64,000 nt of DNA from UBA1672 sp965263215 (GTDB lineage Bacteria > Pseudomonadota > Alphaproteobacteria > Micavibrionales > Micavibrionaceae). Each line of letters opens with the position of its first letter. Position 1 is the stretch's first letter. The DNA is taken from the NCBI GenBank assembly GCA_965263215.1, contig OZ253663.1, positions 372,001-436,000 on the forward strand. Direction: 5' to 3'. This document shows, in pieces, positions 50,552 to 59,159 of the stretch. Position numbers and translations under genes: made by a program. The notes below the pieces were generated by a model. That model was not told the DNA's origin. It saw nothing but the letters and a program-made list of their open reading frames with translations, and did no database searches.

Positions 50552-51865
50552 CTAAAGCTTGCGCTGCCTAAGAACTGCGCCATGTGCGGGAAAACCTTCA
50601 TAATCTGTCATGGTCGCCACGGTGTCTTTCAGGGCGTTAAAACCCGCTTTATCGCACCGTGAAATCGAGGTGCGTTTTAAGAAATCCCACACAGACGTAC
50701 AGGAATATGTGTGCGCCCATCCACCCGTTGGCAAAACATGGTTCACACCAATGCCGTAATTCCCCAAGGATGAGGGCGTATATTCACCGATGAGAATCTC
50801 ACCCGCATGTTTAAGCGCATCCAAATAATTTTCGCCGTCCTTCACTTTCAAATGCAAATGTTCCGGCGCATAAGCATTTGAAAAATCAATAGATTCTTGC
50901 AAACTGCCTGTCAAAATAATCCCGCCATAGCTATCCTGATCACCTGCCATAACATGCGCACAGATATCGCGGTGCGGCTGCGGCAGGCTTTCAATCACAG
51001 ATTGCATATTGTCCTGTACGTACGCCGCCAATTTTTCGTCATGCGTGACCAGTAGCGCGCCCGAATCTTTGCCATGCTCGGCCTCATTGAGGATATCCAA
51101 AATGGTATTATCAGGATCGGCGGTTTCATCCGCCAAAACGATGGATTCTGATGGCCCTGCAGGCATGCCGGGGTCCATGATATCTGATAAAATACGCTTT
51201 GCCGCCGCGACATACGGACTGCCCGGGCCAAGAACCTTTTTCACCTGCGGCACGCTCTCCGTGCCATAGGCAAGCGCCGCAATGCCTTGCGCGCCGCCAC
51301 ATTTATAAACATTCTCTACGCCACATAAGCGCGCGGTGAATAAGGTAGCATCGTCAATACTGCCATTTTCAGTGGGCGGTGTGACAATCGCAATGTTCTG
51401 AACACCTGCAATCACCGCAGGCACAGCAAGCATATAAAGCGCGGAAGGGAACGCCCCCTTACCACGCGGCACGTACAGGCCAACAGAATCGATGGATGAG
51501 ACTTGTTCACCTGCGAATACGCCTTCTTGAATTTCGACCATCCAACGTGGCGGCACATGCTTCATCTGTTCCACGTGAAACTTTTCCACATTGCTTACAC
51601 AGGCTTTAATTGCGTCTTTCAGATCGTTATCCAAAGAGTTTTCCGCAGCCTCGAATTCCTCAGGCGTGGCCTTGATGCTCTCGACTGTTGCATTTTCAAA
51701 CTTCTGAGCATAACGGCGCAGCGCATCATCGCCGTTATCACGCACATCATCAATGATGGGCTGTACGATCTTACACACCGCATCAATGTCGGCCTGCGCA
51801 CGGCGCATAATACGGTCTTTGGTGGCGGCGTCAGTGTCCGCCCAGCGATAAAGATTAATATTCAT
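50552..51865 (-). CDS. hisD: histidinol dehydrogenase
   Basis: A 437-residue zinc-dependent NAD enzyme doing the last two oxidations of histidine synthesis. Family signatures include GLYVPRGKGAFPSALYMLAVPA, CGGAQGIAALAYGTESVP, GPGSPYVAAAKR, DIMDPGMPAGPSE, AEHGKDSGALLVTHD and AYAPEHLHL. It is encoded on the strand opposite to hisB/H/A/F/E. A near-consensus parS sequence lies within its codons at 51567-51582. Confidence 0.97.
   Translation of the reverse strand: MNINLYRWADTDAATKDRIMRRAQADIDAVCKIVQPIIDDVRDNGDDALRRYAQKFENATVESIKATPEEFEAAENSLDNDLKDAIKACVSNVEKFHVEQMKHVPPRWMVEIQEGVFAGEQVSSIDSVGLYVPRGKGAFPSALYMLAVPAVIAGVQNIAIVTPPTENGSIDDATLFTARLCGVENVYKCGGAQGIAALAYGTESVPQVKKVLGPGSPYVAAAKRILSDIMDPGMPAGPSESIVLADETADPDNTILDILNEAEHGKDSGALLVTHDEKLAAYVQDNMQSVIESLPQPHRDICAHVMAGDQDSYGGIILTGSLQESIDFSNAYAPEHLHLKVKDGENYLDALKHAGEILIGEYTPSSLGNYGIGVNHVLPTGGWAHTYSCTSVWDFLKRTSISRCDKAGFNALKDTVATMTDYEGFPAHGAVLRQRKL
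51567..51582. promoter_or_regulatory. candidate parS centromere site inside hisD
   Basis: TGTTCCACGTGAAACT matches the universal ParB-binding palindrome TGTTTCACGTGAAACA at 14 of 16 positions; its other strand reads AGTTTCACGTGGAACA, with an uninterrupted CACGTG core. parA and parB lie about 9 kb away, within the distance normal for parS clusters. I found no second equally good copy in the window. Confidence 0.6.
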
Positions 51866-51887
51866 GAAGATTACTTAACAGCGGGTT

Positions 51888-52709
51888 CTATTCAATGTCG
51901 AGCGTTTTTTTCTGATAGAAAATAGCCGCGGACTGCCCCTGAAAGGATATCGCGGGTGAAGATACATGCGCGCCCATTTCACGTCGGGTATCAGGGTCGC
52001 TCATATCCACTTCTTTTTGACCTTTCATCAAGATCACATCACCAAGATACGCGCTGCTGAATTCATCCATATAATCTGTGGTCATAGCGGTCAGGCGCTC
52101 ATCATTGGCATCGCGCGATTGCGGTGGCAGGGCGTTTGATTTTGTCTTATCCATCAAATCCCACAATAAATCCGTTGTCATACCGTTCAATAATTTCAAG
52201 GTTGCCCCTGAAAACGTCGTGTGCAACGTCATACGCACATCATCAACATGCATCATCGGTGATCGCCCTGTACCGCCCTTAGGCGTGAACATCGCATGGC
52301 CGACAATGCTTTCATCTTCATGCACACCGTAAAGTTCCGTGTGCACGCGGCCATATAACGCCCTGAGCGCATTCATACGTGCCTCAAACAAAGCAGCGGC
52401 TTCGGGTGTAACATCAATGGCGGCCTTGCCTGCCTCTTCAAAAACCTGCTGCGCATTAATCACATCGGTGTAAGACACATCGCCCGCATAACGACGCGCA
52501 TTCGTATCGCCATTAACACTGTGATATAGCTTTGCGAGCTCTGGATTGCTCTGCATGATAATGCCGGATTTGAAAACCTCTGATTCTTGCTGCCACGCCT
52601 GTTCATCACGCAAAATAACCGCGCGCGTCGTCGGCAACCCGTACGCACCAATAATATCGGCTTCGGATGTTACAATCGGATAAGCTTCATTTCCAAACAG
52701 ATGATCCAT
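51888..52709 (-). CDS. DUF1826-like protein
   Basis: A 273-residue cytosolic protein. The segment MMHVDDVRMTLHTTFSGATL matches the DUF1826 pattern (W-H-x-D-x-V-x-x-R-L-x-x-T-Y-x-G-x-G-T), with His-Asp as likely metal ligands, and ISFQGQSAAIFYQKK at the end carries the strand typical of that family. Other members are encoded beside zinc-uptake or Zur-regulated genes, but no such context exists here. It lies 22 bases ahead of hisD on the same strand. Confidence 0.6.
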   Translation of the reverse strand: MDHLFGNEAYPIVTSEADIIGAYGLPTTRAVILRDEQAWQQESEVFKSGIIMQSNPELAKLYHSVNGDTNARRYAGDVSYTDVINAQQVFEEAGKAAIDVTPEAAALFEARMNALRALYGRVHTELYGVHEDESIVGHAMFTPKGGTGRSPMMHVDDVRMTLHTTFSGATLKLLNGMTTDLLWDLMDKTKSNALPPQSRDANDERLTAMTTDYMDEFSSAYLGDVILMKGQKEVDMSDPDTRREMGAHVSSPAISFQGQSAAIFYQKKTLDIE

Positions 52710-52793
52710 AATCTACATATTCTTTGAAATAGGGGGTTTATGTCAATAAAAAACCTTCTCGACATTATGCTCTGACGCGTTATAACAGGGAAC

Positions 52794-53465
52794 ATGACAA
52801 AAGAAAACGTCCTCATTATTGATTATGGCTCCGGCAATTTACATTCTGCCGCCAAATCTTTTGAACAAGTCATCAAGAACGAGGCGCGTGAAGTCATTGT
52901 CACAATCAGTGATAAGGCCGAAGACCTAAAGCAGGCAGACCGTATTGTTCTGCCCGGGCAGGGTGCGTTTAAAGATTGCATGGAAAATCTGCAAAACACC
53001 ACGGGCATGATTGAGGCCTTAAATGAACGCGTCATAGAACAAGGCACACCGTTTTTAGGCATCTGCGTGGGGATGCAACTGATGGCAAGCCGCGGCATGG
53101 AACATGGCGTAACCGCGGGGCTGAACTGGGTTGAGGGCGAGGTTATCCCCCTCAAACTGGAAGATCCCACCCTAAAAATTCCGCATATGGGGTGGAATGA
53201 GCTACATTTCCTGTCTGCCAATACACAGCAGGATAATCGGCATTTTGTGCTCCGCAATACAGATTCTTCTGAAAATTTCTATTTTGTTCATTCTTTTATG
53301 TTTCAATGTAATTACAATCACCATTATCTCGCCATGACTGACTACGGAGGGTTCATCCCCGCGGTCGTCGGACGCGATAATATGATAGGGATGCAGTTTC
53401 ATCCCGAAAAAAGCCATGATTCAGGGTTAAAGTTATTATCTAACTTTCTGGATTGGAAACCATAA
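52794..53465 (+). CDS. hisH: imidazole glycerol phosphate synthase glutaminase subunit
   Basis: A 223-residue class I glutaminase amidotransferase. Catalytic Cys is in LGICVGMQLM, and the His-Glu pair is in MQFHPEKSHDSG. VLPGQGAFKDCM and HMGWNEL are typical for HisH. It supplies ammonia to HisF, forming IGP and AICAR. A 42-base gap leads to the region before a GNAT gene. Confidence 0.97.
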   Translation: MTKENVLIIDYGSGNLHSAAKSFEQVIKNEAREVIVTISDKAEDLKQADRIVLPGQGAFKDCMENLQNTTGMIEALNERVIEQGTPFLGICVGMQLMASRGMEHGVTAGLNWVEGEVIPLKLEDPTLKIPHMGWNELHFLSANTQQDNRHFVLRNTDSSENFYFVHSFMFQCNYNHHYLAMTDYGGFIPAVVGRDNMIGMQFHPEKSHDSGLKLLSNFLDWKP

Positions 53466-53534
53466 CGGCTTGTCTTACGAATGAGTAAGTAGACACCCCG
53501 TTATTGAATGGAAGTAAACAGGCAAGGAGCAACC

Positions 53535-54107
53535 ATGAGCGATCAAACCAAGCTAAAGCCGTTAGAGCCCTCACCAAGCGTCGAGCATATTCACGAATTT
53601 CACGCAGGTGATCTGAATGATCTGTGTGATGCGACAGATGATGCCATCGAAGGTGGTGGTGGTTTCGGGTGGGTTGATCTGCCCGAACGTGACGTGCTGG
53701 AGCGTTACTGGAATGGTGTTCTGGCGATGCCTGCACGTGAGTTGTTTGTGGCGCGCCTTGATGGTGTGATCTGCGGTACATGCCAACTGCTTAAACCCCC
53801 TGCCAACAACGAAGCACAAAGCTTTGCCGTGCAACTGACGACCAATTTCGTGGCGCCATGGGCGCGCGGGCACGCACTGGCGAAAATGTTGGTTGAGGAA
53901 GCCGAAAAATTCGCGCTATCTGATGGGTTTTCCGTGATTAATCTGGATGTACGCGAAACCCTGACCGAGGCGATGGCACTCTATGAAAGTCTTGGTTTTA
54001 AACGTCTGGGCGAACATCCGGCCTATGCCCGCGTTGATGGCAAAGTGCTGAAGGGGTATTACTACACCAAGGTGATCGACCCGAAGATCGCGCAAGAAAC
54101 CTCCTGA
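53535..54107 (+). CDS. GNAT acetyltransferase
   Basis: With the ATG at 53535, preceded by AAGGAG, a 190-residue GNAT-family enzyme. The acetyl-CoA-binding segment is FVAPWARGHALAKMLVEEAE, with VINLDVRETLTEAMALYESLGF forming the final helix-strand. GNAT genes between hisH and hisA occur in some alphaproteobacteria. The substrate is unknown. The earlier in-frame ATG at 53508 lacks a ribosome site. Confidence 0.9.
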   Translation: MSDQTKLKPLEPSPSVEHIHEFHAGDLNDLCDATDDAIEGGGGFGWVDLPERDVLERYWNGVLAMPARELFVARLDGVICGTCQLLKPPANNEAQSFAVQLTTNFVAPWARGHALAKMLVEEAEKFALSDGFSVINLDVRETLTEAMALYESLGFKRLGEHPAYARVDGKVLKGYYYTKVIDPKIAQETS

Positions 54108-54174
54108 TTCCCTCTTGATTTCTCAAGCGAACCCTTTCATTGTCCCATTAAGATAATGAAACTGGAAATACGTG

Positions 54175-54909
54175 ATGATTATATACCCTGCGATAGATTT
54201 AAAAGGCGGCCAGTGCGTGCGCCTGTATAAAGGCGACATGAACCAAGACACAGTTTATAACGATAATCCGGGTGCGCAGGCCGTGGATTGGGCGCGTGCG
54301 GGATTCTCATGGATTCACGTAGTGGATTTAGATGGTGCGGTGGGCGGAAAACCCACGAACCAAGCGGCTGTGCGTGACATCATCAAGGCGGCCGATATTC
54401 CCGTACAGTTGGGCGGCGGTATCCGCACGATGGATCATATTGAAACATGGCTGTCCGAGGGGATCAGCCGCGTTATTTTAGGCACGGTCGCCGTGCAAAA
54501 TCCCGAACTTGTGAAGGAAGCTTGCTATAAGTTCCCCGGGCAAATCGCCGTTGGCATCGATGCGCGGCGTGGTAAAGTCGCGGTTGAAGGCTGGGTTGAG
54601 GAATCTGACATGGACGCGGCGGATCTTGCCAAAATGTTCGAAGATGTCGGCGTATCCACCATTATCTATACCGATATTGATCGTGACGGTACGGGCGAAG
54701 GCGTGAATATTATCTCCACCATTGCATTGGCACAGGCGACATCCATTCCCGTGATTGCCTCGGGCGGCGTCGGTAGTTTGAAGGATTTGGAACTGGTGCG
54801 TGAATCAGGGGAATATGGCGTAGAAGGCGTTATTGTCGGCAAAGCCCTGTATAAGAACAGCTTCACCCCCGCAGATGCGCTTAAGGTTGCGGCTGGCGGT
54901 GCGGCTTAA
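54175..54909 (+). CDS. hisA: ProFAR isomerase
   Basis: A 244-residue TIM barrel. N-terminal IIYPAIDLKGGQCVRLYKGD contains the catalytic Asp; the second catalytic Asp is in YTDIDRDGTGEG, and GGGIRT and ASGGVGSLKDL form the phosphate sites. It catalyses the fourth step in histidine synthesis. The ATG at 54175 is preferred over the GTG immediately before. About 75 bases of its 3' end are duplicated 640 bases downstream. It overlaps the convergent membrane gene by 4 bases. Confidence 0.97.
   Translation: MIIYPAIDLKGGQCVRLYKGDMNQDTVYNDNPGAQAVDWARAGFSWIHVVDLDGAVGGKPTNQAAVRDIIKAADIPVQLGGGIRTMDHIETWLSEGISRVILGTVAVQNPELVKEACYKFPGQIAVGIDARRGKVAVEGWVEESDMDAADLAKMFEDVGVSTIIYTDIDRDGTGEGVNIISTIALAQATSIPVIASGGVGSLKDLELVRESGEYGVEGVIVGKALYKNSFTPADALKVAAGGAA
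54818..54893 (+). repeat. source copy of hisA 3' duplicated segment
   Basis: This segment, from GCGTAGAAGGCG to the GCAGATGCGCTTAA stretch within hisA, is repeated in direct orientation at 55456-55518 with only a few differences and a 4-base loss. It marks the left boundary of a tandem duplication. Confidence 0.85.
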
Positions 54910-55364
54910 TATAACTCGTCCTCATTCATATCTGTAATTGTGCCTATATCTGTGTCTATGCCGATGTCTTTTTCTGTGTCTTCTTCTTTGAAAAGACCTA
55001 AGGTCACCCGAATGATCACACAGATCGTTATAAACATGAACGGAGCAAGAGTTGGAAAGGTTTTGATGTTCCAAGCTATCAATTCATTTAAATCACTTAA
55101 ATCACTTAAATCACTTAAGCCCAACATCACAATCAGCATGATAATGTTCGGTACAATAAACCCGAAAATCGTTGCTGCGGGCAAAATTGTCGGGATAAGA
55201 CAAAAAATCGCAACACTGGCGAAAATAATCTTCTTTGCCCGCACTGACAATGACATACGTTCTAAATAACGTAAAAACAAACGAAGAAGCCATAACACTG
55301 GTAATGCGGGGATAATGAACATTATGAGGAAAATTAATACATACCCAATAAACTCAATTATCAT
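54906..55364 (-). CDS. membrane protein, copy 1 of a duplicated pair
   Basis: A 152-residue protein with about four membrane helices (about 5-30, 45-68, 72-90 and 100-125). It is paralogous to the 126-residue gene at 55537: both share (I/V)-I-F-A/S-x-V followed by C-L-x-P-x-x-x-P-A-A and a Pro/Gly-containing third helix. A triplicated 9-base repeat encodes SDL-SDL-SDL after the third helix. C-terminal Asp-rich tail. It converges on hisA. Function unknown. Confidence 0.7.
   Translation of the reverse strand: MIIEFIGYVLIFLIMFIIPALPVLWLLRLFLRYLERMSLSVRAKKIIFASVAIFCLIPTILPAATIFGFIVPNIIMLIVMLGLSDLSDLSDLNELIAWNIKTFPTLAPFMFITICVIIRVTLGLFKEEDTEKDIGIDTDIGTITDMNEDELY
55090..55116. repeat. 9-bp tandem repeat, three copies
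   Basis: AAATCACTT is repeated three times in direct succession within the 152-residue membrane gene, encoding LSD/SDL triplets in frame. Such in-frame microsatellites can vary in copy number by slippage without breaking the protein. Confidence 0.8.
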
Positions 55365-55455
55365 TTCGAAGACACTCCTTTAAACACCATCAACGCTTCC
55401 CTGTCGCCATTTACCGTATTATAAATGCCCTTGAAAAACAACGACACCCCATCAC

Positions 55456-55518
55456 GCGTAGAAGGCGTGATTGTCGGCAAAGCCCTGTATAAGAACACAC
55501 CCCCGCAGATGCGCCTAA
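55456..55518 (+). repeat. hisA: duplicated fragment of the hisA 3' end
   Basis: Nearly identical to hisA 54818-54893, encoding EGVIVGKALYKN in the same frame and then diverging by a short deletion (AAGAACAGCTTCACC becomes AAGAACACACC). It has no start of its own and is not a gene; the 62-codon open frame around it is a relic. It lies right before the second copy of the convergent membrane gene. Confidence 0.85.
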
Positions 55519-55536
55519 AATTTCCACAAACGCGGG

Positions 55537-55917
55537 TTAAATATCCATATTTCTTTGATACTTATTTTCAAACGAAACATGCTTCAGAGCAAATAAAATT
55601 ATACAAACCGTGACCAAACCAAACACGACACAAAACGGCTTAGCTTGAAGCATAAATGTGCCCCATAAATCATGAGGCGGCGTGCACAGCACCAACATCA
55701 GCGGCATTGGAAATCCACCTATTAATGCCGCAGGCATAAATACAGGGTAGAGACACAATACACAGACAAGAGAGAATGTGATGCGCTTTATCTTTACCGG
55801 CAAGCCACTTCTTTTAAAGAAATGCCAACTAATCCCTAGGCCAATCAATATAGGTATGGAAACAACCATCCATAGGATCAAAAACAAGGGAATAAACACC
55901 ACATAATCAAATATCAA
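55537..55917 (-). CDS. membrane protein, copy 2 of a duplicated pair
   Basis: A 126-residue protein with about four hydrophobic helices, paralogous to the gene at 54906. Shared positions include the LYPVFMPAALIGGFPMP segment (compare LIPTILPAATIFGFIVP). It lies downstream and convergent to the relic hisA fragment exactly as copy 1 lies to hisA, and it is followed on the other side by hisF. It is shorter at the C-terminus. Function unknown. Confidence 0.7.
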   Translation of the reverse strand: MIFDYVVFIPLFLILWMVVSIPILIGLGISWHFFKRSGLPVKIKRITFSLVCVLCLYPVFMPAALIGGFPMPLMLVLCTPPHDLWGTFMLQAKPFCVVFGLVTVCIILFALKHVSFENKYQRNMDI

Positions 55918-55980
55918 ACTCTTACTTCCCTTAGAAAACTGTCCATACTATAAAGACTTACAAATAAAGAGGAAAGACGA

Positions 55981-56742
55981 TTGCTGAAAACCCGAATTAT
56001 ACCCTGTCTGGATGTTGATAATGGCCGCGTGGTTAAGGGCGTGAATTTCGTCGATATCGTTGATGCCGGTGACCCCGTTGAACAAGCCAAAATCTATAAT
56101 GATCAGGGCGCGGATGAGCTGTGCTTTTTGGATATCACCGCCACGCATGAGGGGCGCGACACCATCATTCATATGGTCGAAGAAGTCGCCAATGAGGTGT
56201 TCATCCCCCTGACTGTCGGCGGCGGCATTTCTGAAATATCGCACATCAGAAACCTTTTGAATGCGGGTACGGATAAAGTCTCCATCAACTCGGCGGCGGT
56301 TAAAAACCCTGACTTTGTAAAAGAAGCCAGCGATAAATGCGGCAGTCAGTGCATCGTTGTCGCGATTGATGCCAAGGCCAAGGAAGACGGATCAGACGGA
56401 TGGGAAATCTTCACCCATGGCGGGCGCAAAGGAACAGGCATTGACGCCGTGGAATGGGCGGTGAAAATGGCGGAATACGGCGCGGGAGAAATCCTGCTGA
56501 CCTCTATGGATCGTGACGGCACAAAGCAAGGCTTTAACATCCCGCTGACGCGCGCGATCTGTGATGCGGTGCGCATTCCCGTGATTGCATCAGGCGGCGT
56601 CGGTAATCTGGATCATCTTGTGGAGGGCGTTAAAGAAGGCCACGCGAGCGCGGTTCTGGCGGCATCTATATTTCATTTCGGGGAATATACAATCAAAGAG
56701 GCCAAAGAAGCGATGAAGGCCGCGGGTATTCCTGTCAGGTAA
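55981..56742 (+). CDS. hisF: imidazole glycerol phosphate synthase cyclase subunit
   Basis: A 253-residue TIM barrel. Catalytic Asp residues are D11 (IIPCLDVDNGRVVKG) and the Asp of VAIDAKAK; LLTSMDRDGTKQGF and ASGGVGNLDHL complete the phosphate-binding loops. It cyclises PRFAR using ammonia from HisH. The start is a TTG with a good GAGGAAAG site, a rare start codon for this window. It ends 4 bases before the convergent HExxH gene. Confidence 0.97.
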   Translation: MLKTRIIPCLDVDNGRVVKGVNFVDIVDAGDPVEQAKIYNDQGADELCFLDITATHEGRDTIIHMVEEVANEVFIPLTVGGGISEISHIRNLLNAGTDKVSINSAAVKNPDFVKEASDKCGSQCIVVAIDAKAKEDGSDGWEIFTHGGRKGTGIDAVEWAVKMAEYGAGEILLTSMDRDGTKQGFNIPLTRAICDAVRIPVIASGGVGNLDHLVEGVKEGHASAVLAASIFHFGEYTIKEAKEAMKAAGIPVR

Positions 56743-56746
56743 GGCT

Positions 56747-57901
56747 CTATACCATATTAAATTGATCGGGGTCGAACGTCATATAATTTTGCTCTGCCTC
56801 ATGCTCCCCCGCATTTTCATAGGCGGGTGTACCTTCCAGTAAACGCTGACAGGCGAGCGCAAAACGGCTGTAGATTTTTGCATGTTCAGGCGGGGTTGAG
56901 CGCTTCTCTGCCAGGCCCGAGGCAATCACACCAAGCGCCGCTAAATCTTTGTTATCAAACGCCGCGGGGTCTTCCCATTTCAAAGCATTCGATGCGCCTT
57001 TAACCGCATCACCCTGATGATCAAATTTTTGAAAACGCACCCGCTTGATGGCATCTTCGTCCAGTCCGTCAATCACGGCTTCATTCATCTGCACTGCGTA
57101 GTCATTAACCTCCACCATCGGCCATCCATACTTATTACGCTCTGGTGTCATACCTGTGTGCGACATAACGTCAGGGCGCATATTAGCCTGTTGGAACACC
57201 GCCCGCACCGCGCGGCCATCCGCATTCATACTGAGCATTTTATTATCCGCAAACGCCTTACGTGTAATCAGCCCCGCCATCAGTTCCGTTTGCGGCTCTC
57301 CCGCGCCCGTACCATGGCCCACCTCATGCCACACAATATTAAATTGGTGTTGTGATTTTGTACCGGGCATTTCAGGCGCAGTATCCGTATAATCACCGGA
57401 AAAATACTTTGCCATTTGCCCTGCGCTTACACTTGTTTGCGGGGTAACGACAACACCGCGGATCGGCGGATCATAAGCATCTTCAGGGAAATAATGCGCC
57501 TTGAGCACATCGCGAAAATGAATACGCGTCGTCATTTTCGGAACATCGGGATTAAGACGTGCAAACCCGATAATCCCCGTCAATTCCAATGCGCCCTTAT
57601 GCAGGGTTTTAATCACGTGATCGCGCTGCGCCTCGTCCAGATCATCAAACATGCCCTGATCAACGAAATCATCAATGCGGTCGTGAATTTCACCTTTGAT
57701 TTTACCACTATTCGGAGGCTCGCCTTTTAAAATCGCTTGCAAAAATTTCGGTGATTGCTCTAACCAGTGCGGCGAAAAATCATCAGGGTTTAAAAATAAA
57801 GTTGGCGTTCCGAGCGGATCTTGCAGCGCATAAGTCTGCGTCAGCATCACGCGTGCTTCGTCCTCTGTAACGGCCTTTTGATCGATTTGTAAAAAGCTCA
57901 T
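56747..57901 (-). CDS. HExxH putative metalloprotein, paralogue 2
   Basis: A 384-residue cytosolic protein with no signal peptide. The zinc-protease-type motif is HEVGHGTGAGEPQTE (192-206), with H192, E193, H196 and possible third ligands E202 or E206. It shares its whole length with the gene just upstream: MSF-Q-x-D-K-A-x-T-E-x-E start, DPLGT-type and PHWLE segments, Y-x-PPIR, and the C-terminal helix ...RF-LAC-RL. Neither is a family I recognise. It lies inside the his gene set between hisF and hisE. Confidence 0.7.
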   Translation of the reverse strand: MSFLQIDQKAVTEDEARVMLTQTYALQDPLGTPTLFLNPDDFSPHWLEQSPKFLQAILKGEPPNSGKIKGEIHDRIDDFVDQGMFDDLDEAQRDHVIKTLHKGALELTGIIGFARLNPDVPKMTTRIHFRDVLKAHYFPEDAYDPPIRGVVVTPQTSVSAGQMAKYFSGDYTDTAPEMPGTKSQHQFNIVWHEVGHGTGAGEPQTELMAGLITRKAFADNKMLSMNADGRAVRAVFQQANMRPDVMSHTGMTPERNKYGWPMVEVNDYAVQMNEAVIDGLDEDAIKRVRFQKFDHQGDAVKGASNALKWEDPAAFDNKDLAALGVIASGLAEKRSTPPEHAKIYSRFALACQRLLEGTPAYENAGEHEAEQNYMTFDPDQFNMV

Positions 57902-57911
57902 TTGCGTGTCT

Positions 57912-59081
57912 CTATTCCGGTATAAATTCGCCGGGCTTAAATGTCAGGGGTTGCTTACGCTCGCTTTCCAATAATTCGTCATCAATGAAATCATTGCCCT
58001 CTTCATAGGCAAGCGCGCCGTAATATAAACGCTCACACGCCAGTTGGAACCGCGCGGCAATTTGCTTTTCACCGTCCTTCAAAAACGGGCTGTTTTTAAT
58101 TTCGCCTGCAGCAGTGCCAAGCTGTTTTAAGTCTCCTGTTACCCATGCCTCTTCAAAATTATCACGTAATAACGCCGCAACCATGCGCACGCTATTCCCC
58201 AGATGCGCGAACGGCTGATGGCGTATATTAATCAAATCTTCTTCGCTCATCGCGTCAATCGTTTCCTGCGGCAGACCTTGAATATAGTCATTCACCTCTA
58301 CCATCGGCCAGCCATAAACTTCGCGCTCAGGAACCATGATGTGGCTATCCTTATCAATATTATCATGCCTTAAAACGGCGCGATGCGCCCGCAAATCTGC
58401 AAACGCCGACAGGCATGTGCTATCTTCAAACGCCTTACGAGTTACGATCGCGGCAATTGTTTCTGTTTGCGGCTCTTCCGCGCCTGTACCGTGCCCAATT
58501 TCATGCCACAAGGCATTGAAATGATATTGTTCATTCATCCCTGGTCTTGTCGGGGTAACGTCTGTTTCATCTTGCCTTAACAGCCTTCTATGCAAGACAT
58601 CACCATTCACCTGTTCAAAGGGCAGCATAATCACCGAACGTATGGGCGGCTTATACGCATCAGCTTTTATTGTATGGGGCGGGTTATAATCATCCAGATG
58701 CCGCAACGCGCCCATATGCTTGATCTCGGAGGGCGTAAGGCGCGATTTCAAAACCAAATCGGCATTATGCTTAATATCATCATGAAGCCCGCGAACAGCC
58801 TCTTCGCGTGGTTCAGAATCCAAATGAGAAAGATGCCCATCCAGATAAAACTGGCGGGTTTGTTCCGTCAGTTGGTCACGAATGTCCTTATTATTACTGA
58901 AACCGACTAAGGGGTTTTGCAAAATCGTCGGTAATTTCTCCAACCAGTGCGGCTCGAAATCTTTGGGTTGGATAAACATCGTCGCCGTGCCAAGCGGACA
59001 CATCAGGCCGTAGGTCTGCTCTATCAGAGCTTGTCCCTCTTCCTCTGTGATTGCTTTTTTATCTACTTGAATGAAGCTCAT
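57912..59081 (-). CDS. HExxH putative metalloprotein, paralogue 1
   Basis: A 389-residue paralogue of the following gene, with HEIGHGTGAEEPQTE (193-207). H193, E194, H197 and E203/E207 are conserved in both, so metal binding is likely retained. Region 208-260 is also similar (I(V/I)TRKAF, KYGWPMVEVNDY-like). Copy 2 starts 11 bases after its stop. Divergent from hisE with about 78 bases between starts. Substrate unknown; the two probably arose by tandem duplication. Confidence 0.7.
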   Translation of the reverse strand: MSFIQVDKKAITEEEGQALIEQTYGLMCPLGTATMFIQPKDFEPHWLEKLPTILQNPLVGFSNNKDIRDQLTEQTRQFYLDGHLSHLDSEPREEAVRGLHDDIKHNADLVLKSRLTPSEIKHMGALRHLDDYNPPHTIKADAYKPPIRSVIMLPFEQVNGDVLHRRLLRQDETDVTPTRPGMNEQYHFNALWHEIGHGTGAEEPQTETIAAIVTRKAFEDSTCLSAFADLRAHRAVLRHDNIDKDSHIMVPEREVYGWPMVEVNDYIQGLPQETIDAMSEEDLINIRHQPFAHLGNSVRMVAALLRDNFEEAWVTGDLKQLGTAAGEIKNSPFLKDGEKQIAARFQLACERLYYGALAYEEGNDFIDDELLESERKQPLTFKPGEFIPE

Positions 59082-59159
59082 ATCCGCTTATATACCCGCT
59101 TGCACCGTTTATTTATTTATCGTTATATATACGTCACATTTTAACATAAAGTCAAAGTC

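Noticed and set aside
55425..55613. 62-codon open frame between the two membrane genes
   Set aside because: Its only recognisable part is the duplicated hisA tail EGVIVGKALYKN; it is a relic of duplication, not a gene.
57608..57625. second parS-like site AATCACGTGATC
   Set aside because: Only the CACGTG core is shared; flanks do not match TGTTTC/GAAACA. The same applies to a weak match near 42541.
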